This document shows, piece by piece, positions 8,838 to 17,144 of a stretch of DNA of 64,000 nt. The notes beneath the pieces are model-generated. The model saw only the letters and a program-made list of their open reading frames with translations. It was not told the origin of the DNA and ran no database searches. The stretch comes from Bacillus_BD sp963765265 (lineage in GTDB: Bacteria > Bacillota > Bacilli > Bacillales > Cytobacillaceae). Every line of letters begins with the position of its first letter. Within the stretch, counting starts at the first letter, position 1. The stretch lies in the NCBI GenBank assembly GCA_963765265.1, contig CAVXVN010000003.1, forward strand, positions 124,001-188,000. The letters are read 5' to 3'. The position numbers and the translations under genes are program-made.

Positions 8838-9301
8838 CTTTAGGTATAGTCCGCTTTGTTATTGTTTTGATCTTTTTTAAACTCAATACGATAACGACCA
8901 TGAGTTGAATGGCAAAAACAATTTCAAAAACGATAATGATATAAGGATATGCCATCATTGTAATAAAAAACTCGCTGTTCATTACAATGATGATGAAAAG
9001 ACTCAGTAAGATTGCTAAGGCAATTTGCACCTTGTTAAACAGGTCCATTCTCCTTTTAATAGCAGAAAACAAAAGAATGAAAAGAATTATACAAAAACAA
9101 GCAACTAAAAGGCTTTGCCATTGGATTGAATTTGGATTGTAAAATCCCTCCATATATTGCATTCTTCTTGAGTACACATGACGATATACGCCCGCTTTTG
9201 TACCTGCAAGATAATTAACAACAAAAACTGCTATAATTAAGCCGAACTTGTATAAAGAGTGGTACAAAATAGAGAAGCTTTTGTGCAAATTGTTTTTTCA
9301 T
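8800..9301 (-). CDS. Four-helix membrane protein of unknown function (frameshift near N-terminus)
   Basis: I do not recognise the family. The long open part runs from 9288 with hydrophobic segments at KFGLIIAVFVVNYLAG, LLVACFCIILFILLFS, IALAILLSLFIIIVM and IIIVFEIVFAIQLMVVIVL. The apparent TTG start at 9288 is poor. An ATG at 9301-9299 opens MKKQFAQKLLYFVPLFI, and deleting one C near 9252 joins it to KFGLIIAVF, giving about 166 residues. That places the start eight bases after the stop of the rhodanese lipoprotein, so the two are very likely co-transcribed and co-function. A membrane partner for the extracytoplasmic rhodanese is a reasonable guess. Confidence 0.6.
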
Positions 9302-9307
9302 AGCTTT

Positions 9308-10696
9308 TTATTCCTTCGGTTCTCCTGTTTCAACTGGATTACTAGGGTTATTACTCCAACCAATCCAACCATCACTGTATAAAGAAACATCCTCTAGACC
9401 GTAGACATTTGCATAGATCATAACTTCAGCTGCACGCCATCCACTTCCGCACATAAACGAAAGATGGTTGTCCATATCAATTCCAGCTTCTTTCCATAAC
9501 TCTACAATCTCTTCAAAATTGCGCATGGTGTTATCAATATTACGGAAATAGTCTAATGAGTTCGCATCTGTTTTTCCGGCATATCCAAATACAGCTCCTG
9601 GAATACGGCCGGCCTTATCATGATATGAATAACCTGATGTTTCTCCGATATACTCTTCCCATGTACGATTATCAACTAAAGTAGCTTTATCAGGGTTTGC
9701 CAAAATTACGCTTTTTAGTTCATCTTGAGTATCAATAAGATCCGGATTAGCAGGAATGGTCGTACCAAAATCACTTACCGGTTCTGGTTTATTGCTGGTT
9801 GTCTCAACTTCATAACCTGCCCCGGTCCAAGCTGCCAAGCCGCCATTTAATACTCTGACATCCTCGACTCCTATATAGCTAAGAACTACAGCAACACGAT
9901 AAGCAGCCATTTGGCTTTCACTAGTAACGATAACAGAATCATCTTTTGTAAAACCATTGTCTAAAGCAAATTGAGATAACTTTTCATCGCTTGCGAGCAT
10001 CCATTCTGGAGGTGGCTCGACCGTATCTGTATTAATATGAAAGCTTGTAGGAACATGACCTTTTGCATAGGATTCTTTTTCTTCTCCCCAGCTAGCTTCA
10101 ACGATTTTAACCTTTTTTCCTTCTTCAAATGTTTCAGGAGTCTTGCCGTCCAACACATCTTTTACAACACTTGCTGGAACTATTCTTTGATAGTTTTTAT
10201 ATTGAACCATTGGAAGACTCTCATCTTCAGCCCATTGATTTACATCATAAGTGTAAAGATTTTTATAACCCTTTTCACTTAAATACTTTTCTACTTTTTT
10301 AGCATCAATACCATTTGCATCATATAAAATGATATTTTTATCTGAACTGATTCCTTTTGCTTTTAGAGTTTCTTCTAATTTCTTTTCCTTGTCTTCTACA
10401 TCCACATCTAGCCAATTAGCAGAGAAATCAGCAGCTCCCTCTATATGGCCGCCTCTAGCAACACCATCAAGCTTCCAACCATTAAAGGCATCGTTAATCC
10501 GTGTATCAACTATAACCCATGAATCGTCATTCAGATTTTTTTTCAAATCTTCAGTAGTAATAGTGTTTACTGTATCGCTTGTTTCGTTGGATTGCTTCAC
10601 CTCTTCATCTGTGTTTGAACTGCAGGCAGAAGCTGTGAATACTGCTAAAATCATGATAATCATAAAGAGAATAGCATTCATTTTGTTCTTAACCAT
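9308..10696 (-). CDS. Triple-rhodanese-domain lipoprotein (sulfurtransferase-like)
   Basis: 462 residues, start ATG after AAGGAGGAG. The signal peptide ends TASAC with the lipid-modified Cys at about 25, so it is an extracytoplasmic lipoprotein. Three rhodanese-like modules follow. Module 1 (about 45-155: VIVDTRINDAFNGWKLDG, LYDANG) has no Cys in the active loop. Module 2 (about 165-305: IVEASWGEE, VIVTSESQMAAYR, VLNGGLAAW) has Ser in its place. Module 3 (about 325-455: LVDNRTWEEYIGE, then MCGSGWRAAEVM) has the persulfide-forming Cys at about 416. Only the last module should therefore be active. Rhodaneses carry sulfane sulfur or, in some systems, selenium as a Cys-bound adduct. Neighbours are a small membrane protein downstream and a DsrE-like protein upstream. 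Confidence 0.88.
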   Translation of the reverse strand: MVKNKMNAILFMIIMILAVFTASACSSNTDEEVKQSNETSDTVNTITTEDLKKNLNDDSWVIVDTRINDAFNGWKLDGVARGGHIEGAADFSANWLDVDVEDKEKKLEETLKAKGISSDKNIILYDANGIDAKKVEKYLSEKGYKNLYTYDVNQWAEDESLPMVQYKNYQRIVPASVVKDVLDGKTPETFEEGKKVKIVEASWGEEKESYAKGHVPTSFHINTDTVEPPPEWMLASDEKLSQFALDNGFTKDDSVIVTSESQMAAYRVAVVLSYIGVEDVRVLNGGLAAWTGAGYEVETTSNKPEPVSDFGTTIPANPDLIDTQDELKSVILANPDKATLVDNRTWEEYIGETSGYSYHDKAGRIPGAVFGYAGKTDANSLDYFRNIDNTMRNFEEIVELWKEAGIDMDNHLSFMCGSGWRAAEVMIYANVYGLEDVSLYSDGWIGWSNNPSNPVETGEPKE

Positions 10697-10800
10697 TTCG
10701 TACTCCTCCTTTTAATAAATTAATAAGGTAAATAAACATTTTTTATTTGACTCAGTGGGCCTTAGATACAGGTCCTGCAAAAATTGTAAACTCTGTAATC

Positions 10801-11139
10801 TCAAGATAATGTAATTACTTCATATTTGGCAGCTAATTCAATAAATTGGGCCATCCCGCTGATTTTCCCGGCTGTAAGCTTCTCACCAAGCTCATAGTAG
10901 TCTACGCATGTTTTACAAGCGAGAATATCAACACCCTTGTCTTCCAGTTCTTTTAATTGGAGAGAAACAAGCGATTCTTCCGTTAACGTAAATACACCCT
11001 GGTTCATACAAAAAATAGCCACAGGCAGATCTTCCCTTTGCTTGAGAATGGTAAAGAAGGTTTCCAATATTCCTTCACCTAGTTCTTTCTCTCCTTTACC
11101 AAGCTGATCTGATGCAAGTAAAATAACTTTATTATTCAA
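10801..11139 (-). CDS. DsrE-family protein like the C-terminal domain of YedF (selenium metabolism)
   Basis: About 112 residues. It has ILLASDQLGKGEKELG at the N-terminus and GVDILACKTCVDYYEL with a Cys pair near residue 75-80, the pattern of the DsrE/DsrF-like domain at the C-terminus of YedF (selenium metabolism protein, TIGR03527). The TusA-like N-terminal domain of YedF is absent. I prefer the TTG start at 11139, six bases after GAGGTG; a GTG at 11148 lies directly on that SD and is unlikely. It is 105 bases upstream of the rhodanese lipoprotein on the same strand. A role in handling sulfane sulfur or selenium is family-based inference; DsrE domains also occur in plain sulfur relay. Confidence 0.72.
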   Translation of the reverse strand: MNNKVILLASDQLGKGEKELGEGILETFFTILKQREDLPVAIFCMNQGVFTLTEESLVSLQLKELEDKGVDILACKTCVDYYELGEKLTAGKISGMAQFIELAAKYEVITLS

Positions 11140-11327
11140 TTTGTTCACCTCACTGTTTATTCATGCTGTGTTGTCGTATTTTTAGCAGACAATTAGCCAC
11201 TTTTGTTAGTAGCGATATGTTACTTATTTCACAAACATCACATATACAATTTTATCATTAGTTTTCTTTATTTTCCCATACATCCTTTAGATGCAATCTA
11301 TAAATGCCTATCTAATCTATCGATACG

Positions 11328-11360
11328 GAACACGAAGCGCGGGGACGATTCTCGCGGTTC
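11328..11360. repeat. Degenerate REP-like palindrome
   Basis: GAAC (11328-11331) pairs with GTTC (11357-11360) and CGCG (11338-11341) with CGCG (11353-11356), around GGGGACGATTCTCG. The GGGGACGGTTCTC core recalls short palindromic repeats common in bacilli, some linked to REP-associated transposases. It is GC-rich against an AT-rich background. The rest of the intergenic region 11149-11664 shows no gene I can support. Confidence 0.4.
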
Positions 11361-11664
11361 AACGATTTATATTATGAGTATTGTTGGTTTTTATTTTTGA
11401 TATGCACTAAATGAGTATGTACGTTGCTATTGCCATTTTTACTATTATATTAAGTGCAAGAGTGGAGAGACTAATTAGAAAGGCTTATTTTCTATGAAAA
11501 GTAGAAGCGTAGGATAAAAAATTCATAACTTTTATCTATATATGGTTAAAGCATATATTTTGTGTAATAGTAAGATTAATAGAATCTCTACATAAATAAA
11601 ATCTGAATGAAAAAACATTCCCTCATAGTACAGTTGCTAAAACTGTGGGTAGAATGGAGGAAAT

Positions 11665-12867
11665 ATGGAAAAGAAGAAAGAAACATTTCCGTGGTTGTAT
11701 TTATTGCTTCTGTCAAGCGTTACCTTTATGGGGATCTTGTCAGAGTTAGTACCATCGGGAATCTTGCCTGAAATGAGTGAAGGTTTGCATGTATCCTATT
11801 CATCTATAGGGTTATTAGTAAGTGTTTATGCCATTGCATCTGCAGTCGGAACGATTCCGTTAATTACTTTGACAATGCAAATGAACAGAAAAAAACTTTT
11901 GACGATATTGATGTATATATTCGGAGTTTCAAATTTAATCATTGCATTCTCTCCATCTTATTATCTAATAGCTGCTGCTAGACTTGTCGGAGGGATCAGT
12001 GCAGGTGTATTGTGGCCGATGGTTTCTGCATATGCAATGCGGTTAGTTCCTTCTAAATTACATGGAAGAGCCATAGCGGTAACTATGTCTGGTTCTACCC
12101 TTGGACTTGGAATTGGTTTGCCGATTATGACAGCAATTGGTACAGAGTTTGGATGGAGAATAGAATTCGGCGTTCTTTCTGCCGTTATTTTTGTCATTGC
12201 CATTTTGGGACAGATCATTTTACCTTCTGTTGAAGGGGAAAAACGAACAACGGCCAATTCGCCATTTTACATCATTCGCAATAAATCCGTCGTCATTTGC
12301 TTGGTCGTGACCTTCCTTACGATTATGGCACATTATGGTTTGTATACTTATATTTCACCGCTTGTAGAATATTTTGATTTTGCCGGTGGAATAAAGATGG
12401 CTTCCATCCTGTTTGGTATTGGGACGATTATATCTGTTGTATTGGCAGGTAAAGTTGTCGATAATCATCTTGGATCTCTAAACGTCTTTATGTTAACGTT
12501 GGCTTTTGGAACGATGTTTTTGTTCGTAGGCTTTAAGGGAATGCCATATGTCTCACATCTTGCTTTCCTTTTATGGGGTGTTTCTTTTGGAGCACTTGTT
12601 ACGATGTTCCAGGCTGCAGTAACTAGACAAGTAGAAACTGGAAAGGATGTTGCCACTTCTCTTCAGTCCAGTACCTTTAATTTTGGAATTGTGTTTGGAA
12701 GTGCATTCGGTGGCACTATTTTAGAGTATTTATCGGTATACCATATTGTTTATGTAACCATCGCATTATTGGTTGTTCCAATTTTATTAAGCATTTTTTC
12801 AAAAAAGACTTTTTGGCAGAGGGACATGAATGGAGGCGAACTTCTATCAAAACACAAAGAGGTTTAA
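11665..12867 (+). CDS. MFS transporter, DHA1 efflux type
   Basis: 400 residues with about twelve hydrophobic segments. The N-terminal half has SELVPSGILPEMSEGL in helix 1 and the loop region ARLVGGISAGVLWPMVSAYA, typical of the AraJ/YdhP/NepI-like sugar or nucleoside exporters. ATG 11665 follows GGAGG. It stands alone on the plus strand, convergent with deoD. Nucleoside or base export would fit the neighbouring deo genes, but sequence alone does not fix the substrate. Confidence 0.82.
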   Translation: MEKKKETFPWLYLLLLSSVTFMGILSELVPSGILPEMSEGLHVSYSSIGLLVSVYAIASAVGTIPLITLTMQMNRKKLLTILMYIFGVSNLIIAFSPSYYLIAAARLVGGISAGVLWPMVSAYAMRLVPSKLHGRAIAVTMSGSTLGLGIGLPIMTAIGTEFGWRIEFGVLSAVIFVIAILGQIILPSVEGEKRTTANSPFYIIRNKSVVICLVVTFLTIMAHYGLYTYISPLVEYFDFAGGIKMASILFGIGTIISVVLAGKVVDNHLGSLNVFMLTLAFGTMFLFVGFKGMPYVSHLAFLLWGVSFGALVTMFQAAVTRQVETGKDVATSLQSSTFNFGIVFGSAFGGTILEYLSVYHIVYVTIALLVVPILLSIFSKKTFWQRDMNGGELLSKHKEV

Positions 12868-13000
12868 GATTTGCCTTTATCAATTGCTGAAAAATCCATC
12901 TGTAAGCAGTCACCAAAAGAAAGGGGAGAAAGGTATTTTTACTTTTCCTTTCACTTCAACTACGATCTTATTTGCTGTTTTTTCACTCTCATTAAAGATA

Positions 13001-13037
13001 AAAAAGCTAACTCTAATTTATGATCATTCGAGTTAGC
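13001..13037 (-). terminator. Terminator of deoD
   Basis: On the minus strand GCTAACTC (13037-13030) and GAGTTAGC (13013-13006) form an eight-base-pair stem followed by TTTTT. Confidence 0.8.
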
Positions 13038-13049
13038 CTGTAGTTAACA

Positions 13050-13754
13050 TTATTCTTTTACGACAGCATCTAAAGCAACCTCGATCATTTGGTTAAAGGT
13101 TGTTTGTCTTTCTTCAGCTGAAGTTGCTTCACCTGTTAAAATGTGGTCACTTACCGTTAGAATAGACAATGCCTTTCTTCCATATTTGGCTGCTAATGTA
13201 TAGAGGGCGGCTGTTTCCATTTCAACAGCTAAAATTCCATATTGTGCCCATTTTTCGTGTTCTGCATATTCATCGTAAAAAATGTCTGCGCTAAATACAT
13301 TCCCTACTTTTAAACTAAGTCCTTTTTCAGTGCCGACATCATAAGCTTTTTTCAATAAGTCAAAATTAGCTGTTGGGGCATAATCCATCGCTCCAAAGAT
13401 TTTTCTGTTCATATGCGAGTCGGTTGAAGCACTCATTGCGATAATGACATCACGGATCTTGACACTTTTTTCAAAGGCTCCGCAAGTGCCCACACGAACT
13501 AAATTTTGAACGTTGTAATCTTTCATTAATTCTGTTGCATAAATTGAAATGGATGGAATTCCCATACCTGATCCTTGCACAGAAACTCTTTTCCCTTTAT
13601 ATGTCCCTGTAAATCCAAGCATATTGCGAATTTCGTTATAGCAAACGATGTTCTCTAAAAAATTTTCAGCAATATACTTTGCCCGTAAAGGGTCTCCTGG
13701 AAGTAAAATCGTTTCAGCAATTTCGCCTGGTTTTGCTCCAATATGTGTACTCAT
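13050..13754 (-). CDS. deoD: Purine-nucleoside phosphorylase, DeoD type
   Basis: Phosphorolysis of purine (deoxy)ribonucleosides to free base and (deoxy)ribose 1-phosphate, in the cytoplasm; the family is hexameric. 234 residues from ATG 13754, preceded by GGAAGTG; the open frame upstream to 13829 is discarded because it adds a non-conserved extension. Motifs: LLPGDPLRAKYIAE, YNEIRNMLGFTG, VQGSGMGIPSISIYA, LVRVGTCGA (phosphate and ribose site), VEMETAALY and LTVSDHILTGE (the catalytic Asp). Products feed deoB and deoC located just upstream on the other strand. Confidence 0.96.
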   Translation of the reverse strand: MSTHIGAKPGEIAETILLPGDPLRAKYIAENFLENIVCYNEIRNMLGFTGTYKGKRVSVQGSGMGIPSISIYATELMKDYNVQNLVRVGTCGAFEKSVKIRDVIIAMSASTDSHMNRKIFGAMDYAPTANFDLLKKAYDVGTEKGLSLKVGNVFSADIFYDEYAEHEKWAQYGILAVEMETAALYTLAAKYGRKALSILTVSDHILTGEATSAEERQTTFNQMIEVALDAVVKE

Positions 13755-14330
13755 AAATAACACTTCCTTTTTGGATTTGAATTCTCGATAGAAATAAAGT
13801 TGTTTACAATAACGTTTCGATTCTTTCATGAATTGAACTTGATTTAAGGCATAAGAAAGGGTGATGTTGTTGAGTCTGTGAGCTAATCCAAATCGTGTCT
13901 TTAAAATATGTTGCTATCAAACGAGCGTTGATAACTTCCATTCTAAAATAAACGATGGATGATGAGCTTTTTCACAAAATACACATCTTTCTGATTATGT
14001 ATTCTTTTATTATACAATAAGAACGTATGTTTGACAAATTTAAAAGCACTCTATTCCTCCCGACACCTTCATGAGTGGGCTTTCTGGAGCTAAATTCTGT
14101 GAACGTTTGTAAAAGTTAAAATGAAATTATTTCCATGGTTGTAATTTACGAAAGATTGTTACTTGTTTATTATGGTCGAAAAGTACTTATAATAAAATAA
14201 AAGAACACGAGTGAAAACTTTATCTAATTAGGTCGCTATCAATAAGCTTAGGATCATTTCATTAATAAATTTACATATGTTGAACTGGAAATTATAATGA
14301 ACTTGAACGCACTGAGAAAGGAAGTATTTC
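13755..14330. other. Divergent intergenic region deoD/deoC
   Basis: About 576 bases without a supportable gene. It is AT-rich and should hold the promoters of deoD and deoC. A TATAAT-like box is visible near 14189, but I see no convincing pair of promoter boxes or operator palindrome. Confidence 0.5.
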
Positions 14331-14975
14331 ATGGAATTATCTAAAATGATTGATCATACTAATTTGAAGGCATCTTCGAGAAAAGATGATATTCTTAAGT
14401 TAATAGAAGAGGCGAAGAACTATCACTTTGCTTCCGTTTGTGTGAATCCAACATGGGTAGAGTTAGCTTCACAAGAACTAAATGGTACGGATGTAAAGGT
14501 TTGTACGGTTATTGGCTTCCCATTGGGTGCTAGTACAAAAGAAACGAAAATTTTTGAAACCAAAGATGCGATTGCCAAGGGCGCAGAAGAAATAGACATG
14601 GTGATCAACATAAGTAAGTTAAAAGATGGAGAGTACGACTATGTTAAAGCAGAAATAGCCGGTATTGTTGAAGCATCTAAGGGAAAAGCTTTGGTAAAAG
14701 TGATTATTGAAACATGCTTATTGACAGATGAAGAAAAGAAAAAGGCTTGTACTTTAGCTGTTCAAGCAGGAGCAGACTTTGTTAAAACATCTACAGGATT
14801 TTCAACAGGTGGTGCAACAGTAGAAGATGTTGCTTTAATGCGTCAAACAGTAGGAGAAACGGTAGGAGTAAAAGCATCAGGCGGTGTTCATTCAAAAGAA
14901 GAAGCTTTGGCTATGATTAAAGCCGGTGCAACAAGAATTGGTGCAAGTTCAGGAATTGCGATTGTATCCGAATAA
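14331..14975 (+). CDS. deoC: Deoxyribose-phosphate aldolase
   Basis: Class I aldolase splitting 2-deoxyribose 5-phosphate to glyceraldehyde 3-phosphate and acetaldehyde. 214 residues with MIDHTNLKASS at the N-terminus, VCVNPTWV, TVIGFPLGA, VKVIIETCLL (first active-site Lys), FVKTSTGFSTGGAT (Schiff-base Lys) and VKASGGV (third Lys). Complete and intact. The start follows GAAAGGAAG. With deoD and deoB it forms the (deoxy)nucleoside salvage and catabolism route. A GC-rich hairpin terminator follows. Confidence 0.97.
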   Translation: MELSKMIDHTNLKASSRKDDILKLIEEAKNYHFASVCVNPTWVELASQELNGTDVKVCTVIGFPLGASTKETKIFETKDAIAKGAEEIDMVINISKLKDGEYDYVKAEIAGIVEASKGKALVKVIIETCLLTDEEKKKACTLAVQAGADFVKTSTGFSTGGATVEDVALMRQTVGETVGVKASGGVHSKEEALAMIKAGATRIGASSGIAIVSE

Positions 14976-15005
14976 TACTAGGTCTCTGTCTTCGTCTTTT
15001 CAAAG

Positions 15006-15028
15006 CTCGCCAATCGGCGAGTTTTCTT
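15006..15028 (+). terminator. Terminator after deoC
   Basis: CTCGCC (15006-15011) pairs with GGCGAG (15016-15021) around a short loop and is followed by TTTTCTTT. Confidence 0.82.
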
Positions 15029-15145
15029 TATAAGAAAGTTGTTTAAAATAGGTTTTGGAAACATATCAAGTTCCCTAAAATAAAATGATATTTTTGGCGT
15101 AAGATGTGAAATATACTCAATTCATCTTAATAGGAGGACTATAAA

Positions 15146-16336
15146 ATGGAAAATTCATTTAAAAGGATTCATGTCATCGTGATGGACTCGGTAGGAATTG
15201 GTGAAGCACCTGATTCAGCTCAATTTGATGATATTGATGTTGATACCCTTGGACATATCGCTAGAGAAAAAGGGGGGCTAAATTTACCGAACCTAGCAAA
15301 GCTTGGTCTATCCAATATTCGTAAGATTGAAGGAGTTCCTGTAACGGAGAAGCCCATGGCCTATTTTGGAAAAATGCAGGAAAAATCTGTGGGAAAGGAT
15401 ACGATGACAGGCCACTGGGAAATTATGGGCCTATACATTGATACACCGTTTCGTGTTTTTGCGGATGGATTCCCGCAAGAATTAATCAGCCAGATTGAAG
15501 CGTTTTCTGGTCGGAAAGTGATTGGGAATAAACCAGCAAGCGGTACAGAAATCATTAAAGAACTAGGTGAAGAACAGCTAAAAACAGGTGCGTTGATTAT
15601 CTATACTTCAGCAGATTCCGTTCTCCAGATTGCCGCGCATGAAGAAGAGATCCCGCTTGATGAACTGTATAAAATTTGTGAATACTGCCGTGAAATCACA
15701 CGTGATGATCCTTATATGTTAGGCCGCATCATTGCAAGACCTTTCATTGGTACGAGTGCAGATAATTTCGGGCGGACTTCAAATCGCCACGATTATGCAC
15801 TTAAACCTTTTGGGCCAACTGTAATGAATCATTTACAGGATGGCGGTTTAGATTCTATCGCTATTGGCAAAATTTCTGATATATACGATGGCGAAGGGGT
15901 AACAGATGCGATCCGGACAAAATCCAATATGGACGGTATGGACAAATTTATTGAATGTCTAGACCGTGATTTTCATGGGATGAGCTTTATAAACTTGGTT
16001 GATTTCGATGCGTTGTATGGTCATCGCCGGGATCCAATTGGATATGGCGATGCATTGGAAGCCTTTGATGCTCGACTACCTGAGGTCTTTGAGAAAATGA
16101 CTGACGGCGATTTGCTGATCATCACAGCTGATCACGGGAATGATCCAACTTATAAAGGAACAGACCATACTCGTGAATATGTACCACTTTTAGTCTATTC
16201 GAAAGGTTTAAAAGGTGGTAAAGACCTTGGAGTACGCCAAACTTTTGCTGATTTAGGAGCAACTGTCGCAGATAACTTTAAAGTAAAAATGCCACAATAT
16301 GGTACAAGTTTTCTTAGTCAATTATTTGAAGGATAA
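15146..16336 (+). CDS. deoB: Phosphopentomutase
   Basis: Interconverts (deoxy)ribose 1-phosphate and 5-phosphate, linking DeoD to DeoC. 396 residues of the alkaline-phosphatase superfamily. Seen: VIVMDSVGIGEAPD (metal-binding Asp), GKDTMTGHWEIMG (phosphorylated Thr region), RTSNRHDYA and LIITADHGNDP (metal-binding D-H). The start follows AGGAGG. The gene is separated from deoC by a terminator and has its own downstream terminator, so it is probably its own unit. Confidence 0.96.
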   Translation: MENSFKRIHVIVMDSVGIGEAPDSAQFDDIDVDTLGHIAREKGGLNLPNLAKLGLSNIRKIEGVPVTEKPMAYFGKMQEKSVGKDTMTGHWEIMGLYIDTPFRVFADGFPQELISQIEAFSGRKVIGNKPASGTEIIKELGEEQLKTGALIIYTSADSVLQIAAHEEEIPLDELYKICEYCREITRDDPYMLGRIIARPFIGTSADNFGRTSNRHDYALKPFGPTVMNHLQDGGLDSIAIGKISDIYDGEGVTDAIRTKSNMDGMDKFIECLDRDFHGMSFINLVDFDALYGHRRDPIGYGDALEAFDARLPEVFEKMTDGDLLIITADHGNDPTYKGTDHTREYVPLLVYSKGLKGGKDLGVRQTFADLGATVADNFKVKMPQYGTSFLSQLFEG

Positions 16337-16377
16337 GATTTTTAAAAAACAAACTGATTAAACATGATTTTATTCAT

Positions 16378-16414
16378 AGGACTACTTCCGAATTAATTGG
16401 AGGTAGTCCTTTTT
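16378..16414 (+). terminator. Terminator after deoB
   Basis: AGGACTAC (16378-16385) pairs with GTAGTCCT (16403-16410), with further pairing inside, followed by TTTT. Confidence 0.85.
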
Positions 16415-16450
16415 AGCGTTTTGTATTAAATAAATTATGACAGATTGTAC

Positions 16451-16510
16451 TTAACCAATAAGAAGAAGCGTTTCGGCAAAAAAACAGAAGCGTTTCGTCT
16501 TATTGGTTAA
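16451..16510. repeat. Long imperfect hairpin built on two direct 12-mers
   Basis: TTAACCAATAAGA (16451-16463) is perfectly complementary to TCTTATTGGTTAA (16498-16510). Inside these arms the 12-mer AGAAGCGTTTCG occurs twice in direct orientation (16464-16475 and 16486-16497). Because that 12-mer is nearly self-complementary, the two copies can also pair through G-U wobbles, making a stem of about 23 pairs around an A-rich loop. It lies between convergent deoB and the small alpha-CTD-like gene. Confidence 0.7.
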
Positions 16511-16533
16511 GTTAAGTAAGTATAATACTTTGT

Positions 16534-16815
16534 TCAATTTTTAAATGATAACCCTTCTTCATCCAACGCAGCCTTTAATTTAGGTAAGGAAGCGGGTCCC
16601 ATCCCATGATACTTTAATATGTCTTTTTCACTAAATTGTGATAGTTGTTGTAAGGTGGTTATTCCGTTGGTTTCCAATGCCCTTCTAGCCGGCGCTGAGA
16701 GTCTTGCGAGAAATCCACTGTCAGGTTTACGTTCTTGCTCACAAATCGGGCAGCTTGGACAATCGCTGCTTTTATCGTATTGATGGCCTTTGTCGCAGGT
16801 TCTTAAAGTTTTCAT
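16534..16815 (-). CDS. Small protein: zinc-ribbon-like N-terminus plus RNA-polymerase-alpha-CTD-like helix-hairpin-helix
   Basis: 93 residues. The N-terminus holds CDKGHQY and CPSCPICEQER, four to five Cys/His ligands that look like a zinc ribbon. The C-terminal part (about 34-93) reads LSAPARRALETNGITTLQQL, KDILKYHGMGPASLPKLKAAL, the (HhH)2 fold found at the end of the alpha subunit of RNA polymerase. Such small proteins occur in bacilli as conserved hypotheticals. DNA binding is plausible; no function is known to me. Confidence 0.72.
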   Translation of the reverse strand: MKTLRTCDKGHQYDKSSDCPSCPICEQERKPDSGFLARLSAPARRALETNGITTLQQLSQFSEKDILKYHGMGPASLPKLKAALDEEGLSFKN

Positions 16816-17144
16816 TATTACATAACTCCTTTTTCAAGAACGATTATTTACTTTCTACAATCTACGAATTATCAATGAAAGGTTCTTTAGGTATTTTACC
16901 ATAAATTTATAAATTACCTTCCTCCCATTCAAATTGAAAGTTGGATTAACACCAATATGAGCAACGACCCTTCTGATTACATCTACTTTTTATCTCTCTA
17001 AAAGTCTCGTTATCAAATGAAGATATGGATTGTTTTTTAACGAAAATATGGATATAGAAGAAAATCCATAGTTGAGGTATATTCTTTCTAGCTTATAAGT
17101 ATTTAGAATTGAGAAAATATTTTAATAAAGAAAGAGGCCATCAT
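16816..17144. other. Intergenic region before the ECF S component
   Basis: About 330 AT-rich bases between divergent genes. It should contain promoters for both sides. I checked for a riboswitch-like fold ahead of the transporter gene and saw none I could defend. Confidence 0.4.

Noticed and set aside
11203..11400. 65-codon plus-strand frame
   Set aside because: No ribosome-binding site, low-complexity composition, and it spans a REP-like palindrome.
13755..13829. Longer N-terminus for deoD
   Set aside because: The ATG at 13754 has a good SD and matches the family start; the extension is basic and not conserved.
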